Shown: one piece after another, positions 61,466 through 64,000 of the stretch | How positions within the stretch are numbered: position 1 is the first letter of the stretch | Layout of the letters: each line of letters begins with the position of its first letter | From: Alcaligenes faecalis | GTDB taxonomy: Bacteria > Pseudomonadota > Gammaproteobacteria > Burkholderiales > Burkholderiaceae_B | DNA: 64,000 nucleotides | Assembly (NCBI RefSeq): GCF_005311025.1 | Contig: NZ_CP031747.1 | Location: forward strand, 3,757,870 to 3,821,869 | Reading direction: 5' to 3' | Position numbers and translations under genes: made by a program | The notes under the pieces: model-generated | What the model was told of the DNA's origin: nothing | Databases searched by the model: none | What the model saw: only the letters and a program-made list of their open reading frames with translations

Positions 61466-63331
61466 TTAGCGAGGTATTAAAGCTTGCTCCAAACGCCGCT
61501 CCAAAGGAATGGGTTCCTCCAGACAATAAGCGGCAAACAAACTGGCTGCCAGCAGGCTCCAACTCAAACCACGTGAGCCGTAAGCCGCAGCCATAAACAA
61601 ACCGGGCGGGCCCGGCACAAAACCCATCACGGGCAAATGATCACTTAAAGCACAGCGCCAACCGGCCCATCCTTGTTCGGGTGTTGCCACCGCCACAGCG
61701 GGATGAGCCAGCATGGCAGAAACTTTTTCTATATTTTGCTGATGACCCTGGCGGCTGACCTGGGCAGACTCACCAAAACGTTCGTAGGTGCTACCAATGA
61801 CTTGCCCCTGCGGGCCTACAGGCAGGATATAGCCCTGACCGCTTAAAGTCACTTCGCCACGAGTCAAAGCCTGTTCGGCAGGCAAGTATGTCACCTGCCC
61901 GGCCAGACGCTGCATGGCCGCCAGCCGTGGCAGGGGATGCTGGGCCAAGAACTCGTCGGGCAGCAAACTCAGGCTTTGGGCTGCCGCAGCTATCACTACA
62001 CGATTGCTGCTTTCGAGGCACTCCCCCTGCTGATTGCAGACCTCCCACACTTCCGGCTCCGGGCCGGCTCGCAAGGACACCTGCTCTGGCAGGCATTGAA
62101 TCAAGGGGTGATCCAGCAGATAGGCAACCAGTGCGCCGGGATTCACCACCATGCCTTGCGGAAAATACAGGCCACCGCCTTGCAGCGGCACCCCAGCCAA
62201 GGCCGAGCCCTGCTCACGATCCAGCCATTGCACCCAATCCTGGTCCAAGGCCAAACGCTCCAGCGCCTGCTGAATTTCGGCATCACTATTGCCCGCCTGC
62301 CCAAACACCAAGGTTCCAACTCGACGCGGGCGAGCCGCTTCCGGCAAGTCTTTCCAGCCCTGCCAGGCATGCAGAACAGCATTACGGCTCAAGCGGGCCA
62401 AGGGGGCATCATCCAGGGCGAACACGGGGGAGATGGCAGCCAGACGGTGACCTTGATGCGTTGCATCCAGGCCCTGGCTCAGTGCCGGATCACAAACCAG
62501 AACGGGCACACCTTTGCGGGCCAACTCCCAGGCACAGGCCGCCCCCGCCAAACCGGCACCAATCACTACCGCCCGCCCTTGCTGTGGTGGCAAATTGCTG
62601 CGTCGTCCCAGGTGGGGACGCAAGCGAGCGCGAATGGTGCACCACTTACCCCCGGCACCGGGGACTTTTTCCACTTCAAAACCTACCGAGGCCAGATCAC
62701 GTCGCACCTGCCCGGCACAGCACCAGGAAGCCGCTGTCGCCCCCGGCGCAGCCAGACGCACCAGTTGCCCCAGGACCGACCTCGACCACATGGAAGGATT
62801 GCCACGGGGCGCAAAGCCATCCAGGTAAAACGCGTCCGCATGGCAGTGCAGCTCGCGCATCATGGTTTCGGCTTGCCCAAAGGCCAAGGTCAGTGTGACT
62901 TGTCCCCTATCCAGCTCCAGCCTGTGTATGCCCGGCACCAGTATGGGCCAGGCTGCCAGCAGTTCCTGGGCTTGGGTCTGCAACTCCTCGGGCAAGCGGG
63001 CGTACAGAATCGCCAAATCTGACTGGCGGAAAGGATGGGCCTCAACCGACACGAAATGCAGCCGCTGGCTGCGCTCCGGGTCCTGACGCCAGGCCTGCCA
63101 GGTAGCCAGAAAGCTGGCCCCCAGTCCAAAGCCGGTTTCACAAATCGTAAACTGGGATCGCCCCCGCCAACGCTCGGGCAGACCATTACCGTGCAGAAAC
63201 ACCCGTCGTGCCTGCCCCAAAGGGCCATCTGCCGGGTGATAGCTATCCTGATACACCGCGCTGACGGGCACGCCATGCTCGTTGAACTCCAGAACGGCCG
63301 GGACCAGGGGCTCAAACGCAGAGGCAGCCAT
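61466..63331 (-). CDS. mnmC: Bifunctional tRNA modification enzyme MnmC
   Basis: MnmC completes the mnm5(s2)U wobble modification: its FAD domain removes carboxymethyl from cmnm5U and its SAM domain methylates nm5U. With the ATG at 63331, preceded by AGGAAAA, the protein has 621 residues. The N-terminal methyltransferase (about 1-240) shows FTICETGFGLGASFLATW and FYLDGFAPRGNPSMWS. The C-terminal oxidoreductase (from about 255) starts AVVIGAGLAGAACAWELARKGVPVLVCD and ends AAYGSRGLSWSLLAA. It recognises tRNAs such as tRNA-Lys(TTT), which happens to be encoded 2.6 kb away; that proximity is probably coincidental. Confidence 0.95.
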   Translation of the reverse strand: MAASAFEPLVPAVLEFNEHGVPVSAVYQDSYHPADGPLGQARRVFLHGNGLPERWRGRSQFTICETGFGLGASFLATWQAWRQDPERSQRLHFVSVEAHPFRQSDLAILYARLPEELQTQAQELLAAWPILVPGIHRLELDRGQVTLTLAFGQAETMMRELHCHADAFYLDGFAPRGNPSMWSRSVLGQLVRLAAPGATAASWCCAGQVRRDLASVGFEVEKVPGAGGKWCTIRARLRPHLGRRSNLPPQQGRAVVIGAGLAGAACAWELARKGVPVLVCDPALSQGLDATHQGHRLAAISPVFALDDAPLARLSRNAVLHAWQGWKDLPEAARPRRVGTLVFGQAGNSDAEIQQALERLALDQDWVQWLDREQGSALAGVPLQGGGLYFPQGMVVNPGALVAYLLDHPLIQCLPEQVSLRAGPEPEVWEVCNQQGECLESSNRVVIAAAAQSLSLLPDEFLAQHPLPRLAAMQRLAGQVTYLPAEQALTRGEVTLSGQGYILPVGPQGQVIGSTYERFGESAQVSRQGHQQNIEKVSAMLAHPAVAVATPEQGWAGWRCALSDHLPVMGFVPGPPGLFMAAAYGSRGLSWSLLAASLFAAYCLEEPIPLERRLEQALIPR

Positions 63332-63418
63332 TAATTTTCCTGCCCATAACAACACTCACACACGCTCTAACCCCTTAAACTGGCCTTAATCAAACTGACA
63401 CCAACAAACACGTACAAT

Positions 63419-63449
63419 GAAAAGTCTCAGCTTCAGACTTTTCTTTTTT
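63419..63449 (+). promoter_or_regulatory. Terminator-like hairpin in the leader of the inositol-monophosphatase gene
   Basis: GAAAAGTCT (63419-63427) and AGACTTTTC (63435-63443) form a nine-base stem with a seven-base loop followed by six T, 14 bases before the ATG. A TACAAT (63413-63418) just upstream could be a -10 box. The plus-strand T tract suggests premature termination or attenuation. Confidence 0.45.
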
Positions 63450-63463
63450 AAAACCGGATTGCC

Positions 63464-64000
63464 ATGCCATTGTCACGTTTACCGCTCAGCGCCTGCCTGG
63501 ACGCTGCTGTTACCGCAGCCCATGCCGCCGCCGCTATTTTACAAGCCTATGCGTCGGACCGTAGCTCTCTGGTGATCAGAAACAAAATGCACAACGATCT
63601 GGTGTCGCAAGCCGATCATGAAGCCGAGCAGGCCTGCATCAGTGTGCTGATGGAGCGCACCCCGGACATTGATATCGTGGCCGAGGAAAGCGGCGGCGTG
63701 AATACAGGCCGTCCCACCTGGTATATCGACCCGCTGGATGGCACGACCAACTTCCTGCACGGCATTCCTCACTATGCCGTCTCAGTTGCCCTGATTGCCC
63801 CGGCCGGCACGCAAATGGATAACGGCGTTCTGGCTCAGGACACGCCGGTCATTGCCGTGGTCTACGACCCCAATCGCGAAGAGCTGTTTACCGCCATGTA
63901 CGGTGTGGGCGCCTGGTTAAATGGCAGCCGTATTCAGACATCCTCATCGAAAAAACTGGCGGACTCGGTATTGGCCACAGGCTTTCCCTTCCGCGACTTC
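63464..64000 (+). CDS. suhB: Inositol monophosphatase family protein, 5' part
   Basis: The frame stays open from the ATG at 63464 to the window end (179 codons). Metal-binding motifs of the IMPase family are present: AEESGG near residue 73 and DPLDGTTNFLHGIPHYAVS near residue 89, preceded by NDLVSQADHEAE. Members remove phosphate from inositol phosphates or related compounds, and E. coli SuhB also acts in rRNA transcription antitermination. Several IMPase paralogues are usual in these bacteria, so the suhB symbol is tentative. The gene is divergent from mnmC and its 3' end lies outside the window. Confidence 0.88.
   Translation, partial: MPLSRLPLSACLDAAVTAAHAAAAILQAYASDRSSLVIRNKMHNDLVSQADHEAEQACISVLMERTPDIDIVAEESGGVNTGRPTWYIDPLDGTTNFLHGIPHYAVSVALIAPAGTQMDNGVLAQDTPVIAVVYDPNREELFTAMYGVGAWLNGSRIQTSSSKKLADSVLATGFPFRDF

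Noticed and set aside
1-64000. CRISPR arrays, insertion sequences, prophage, toxin-antitoxin or restriction genes
   Set aside because: Looked for while reading both strands; no spaced repeats, transposase, integrase or defence-family proteins were found.

Overview
The window looks like a chromosome segment from a betaproteobacterium of the Burkholderiales, most likely Alcaligenaceae (Alcaligenes-like). This is inferred from gene content and order: a tsaE-amiC ... mutL-miaA ... purM | hda-HAD-pcnB-folK block, amgK-murU divergent from lptD-surA-rsmA, an orphan Bug/TctC-type receptor, a UdgX/radical-SAM repair pair and moderately high GC. No insertion sequence, prophage, CRISPR array or rRNA was seen. 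One tRNA gene (Lys, TTT) is present.

Layout. 1-4486 is a catabolic operon: the tail of a TRAP small permease, the TRAP large permease, a GntR/FCD regulator, a DHDPS-family lyase and an aldehyde dehydrogenase. A LysR regulator and maeB follow. 8300-14864 is a tightly coupled seven-gene operon that looks more AT-rich than its surroundings: two GT2 glycosyltransferases, an FAD oxidoreductase, a large polytopic membrane protein, an SDR-like protein, a TIM-barrel isomerase and a four-TM small permease. It resembles a lipid-linked sugar synthesis, flipping and transfer system and is the best candidate for an undescribed pathway. 14946-16989 holds an orphan TctC receptor divergent from an AEC permease. 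16999-29294 is mainly housekeeping: tRNA modification (tsaE, miaA), cell separation (amiC), mismatch repair (mutL), purine synthesis (purM), replication control (hda), RNA polyadenylation (pcnB) and folate (folK). It is interrupted by a DedA gene, an NCS1 permease and a 635-bp intergenic region holding a 233-bp nested palindrome and a nine-copy 8-bp tandem repeat.

29278-32084 encodes a UdgX-type fusion protein and a radical SAM protein behind a near-perfect LexA box, so it looks like an SOS repair operon. 32694-35829 is a pair of MFS exporters divergent from a TetR regulator, with three copies of one operator half-palindrome between them. 36155-38482 carries class I fumarase and a crotonase. 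38725-44324 is glyQ-glyS-gmhB-plsC-metallopeptidase-gloA. 44517-53302 covers an SpmAB-like membrane protein, the outer-membrane biogenesis genes rsmA, surA and lptD, and the cell-wall recycling genes amgK and murU. 53413-58558 contains two amino-acid ABC transporters (polar amino acid type and MetNIQ). The end holds tRNA-Lys, a GH31-like protein that appears to have lost its catalytic acids, mnmC and the start of an inositol-monophosphatase gene.

All functions are read from sequence motifs and remembered family features. No search or alignment program was run.
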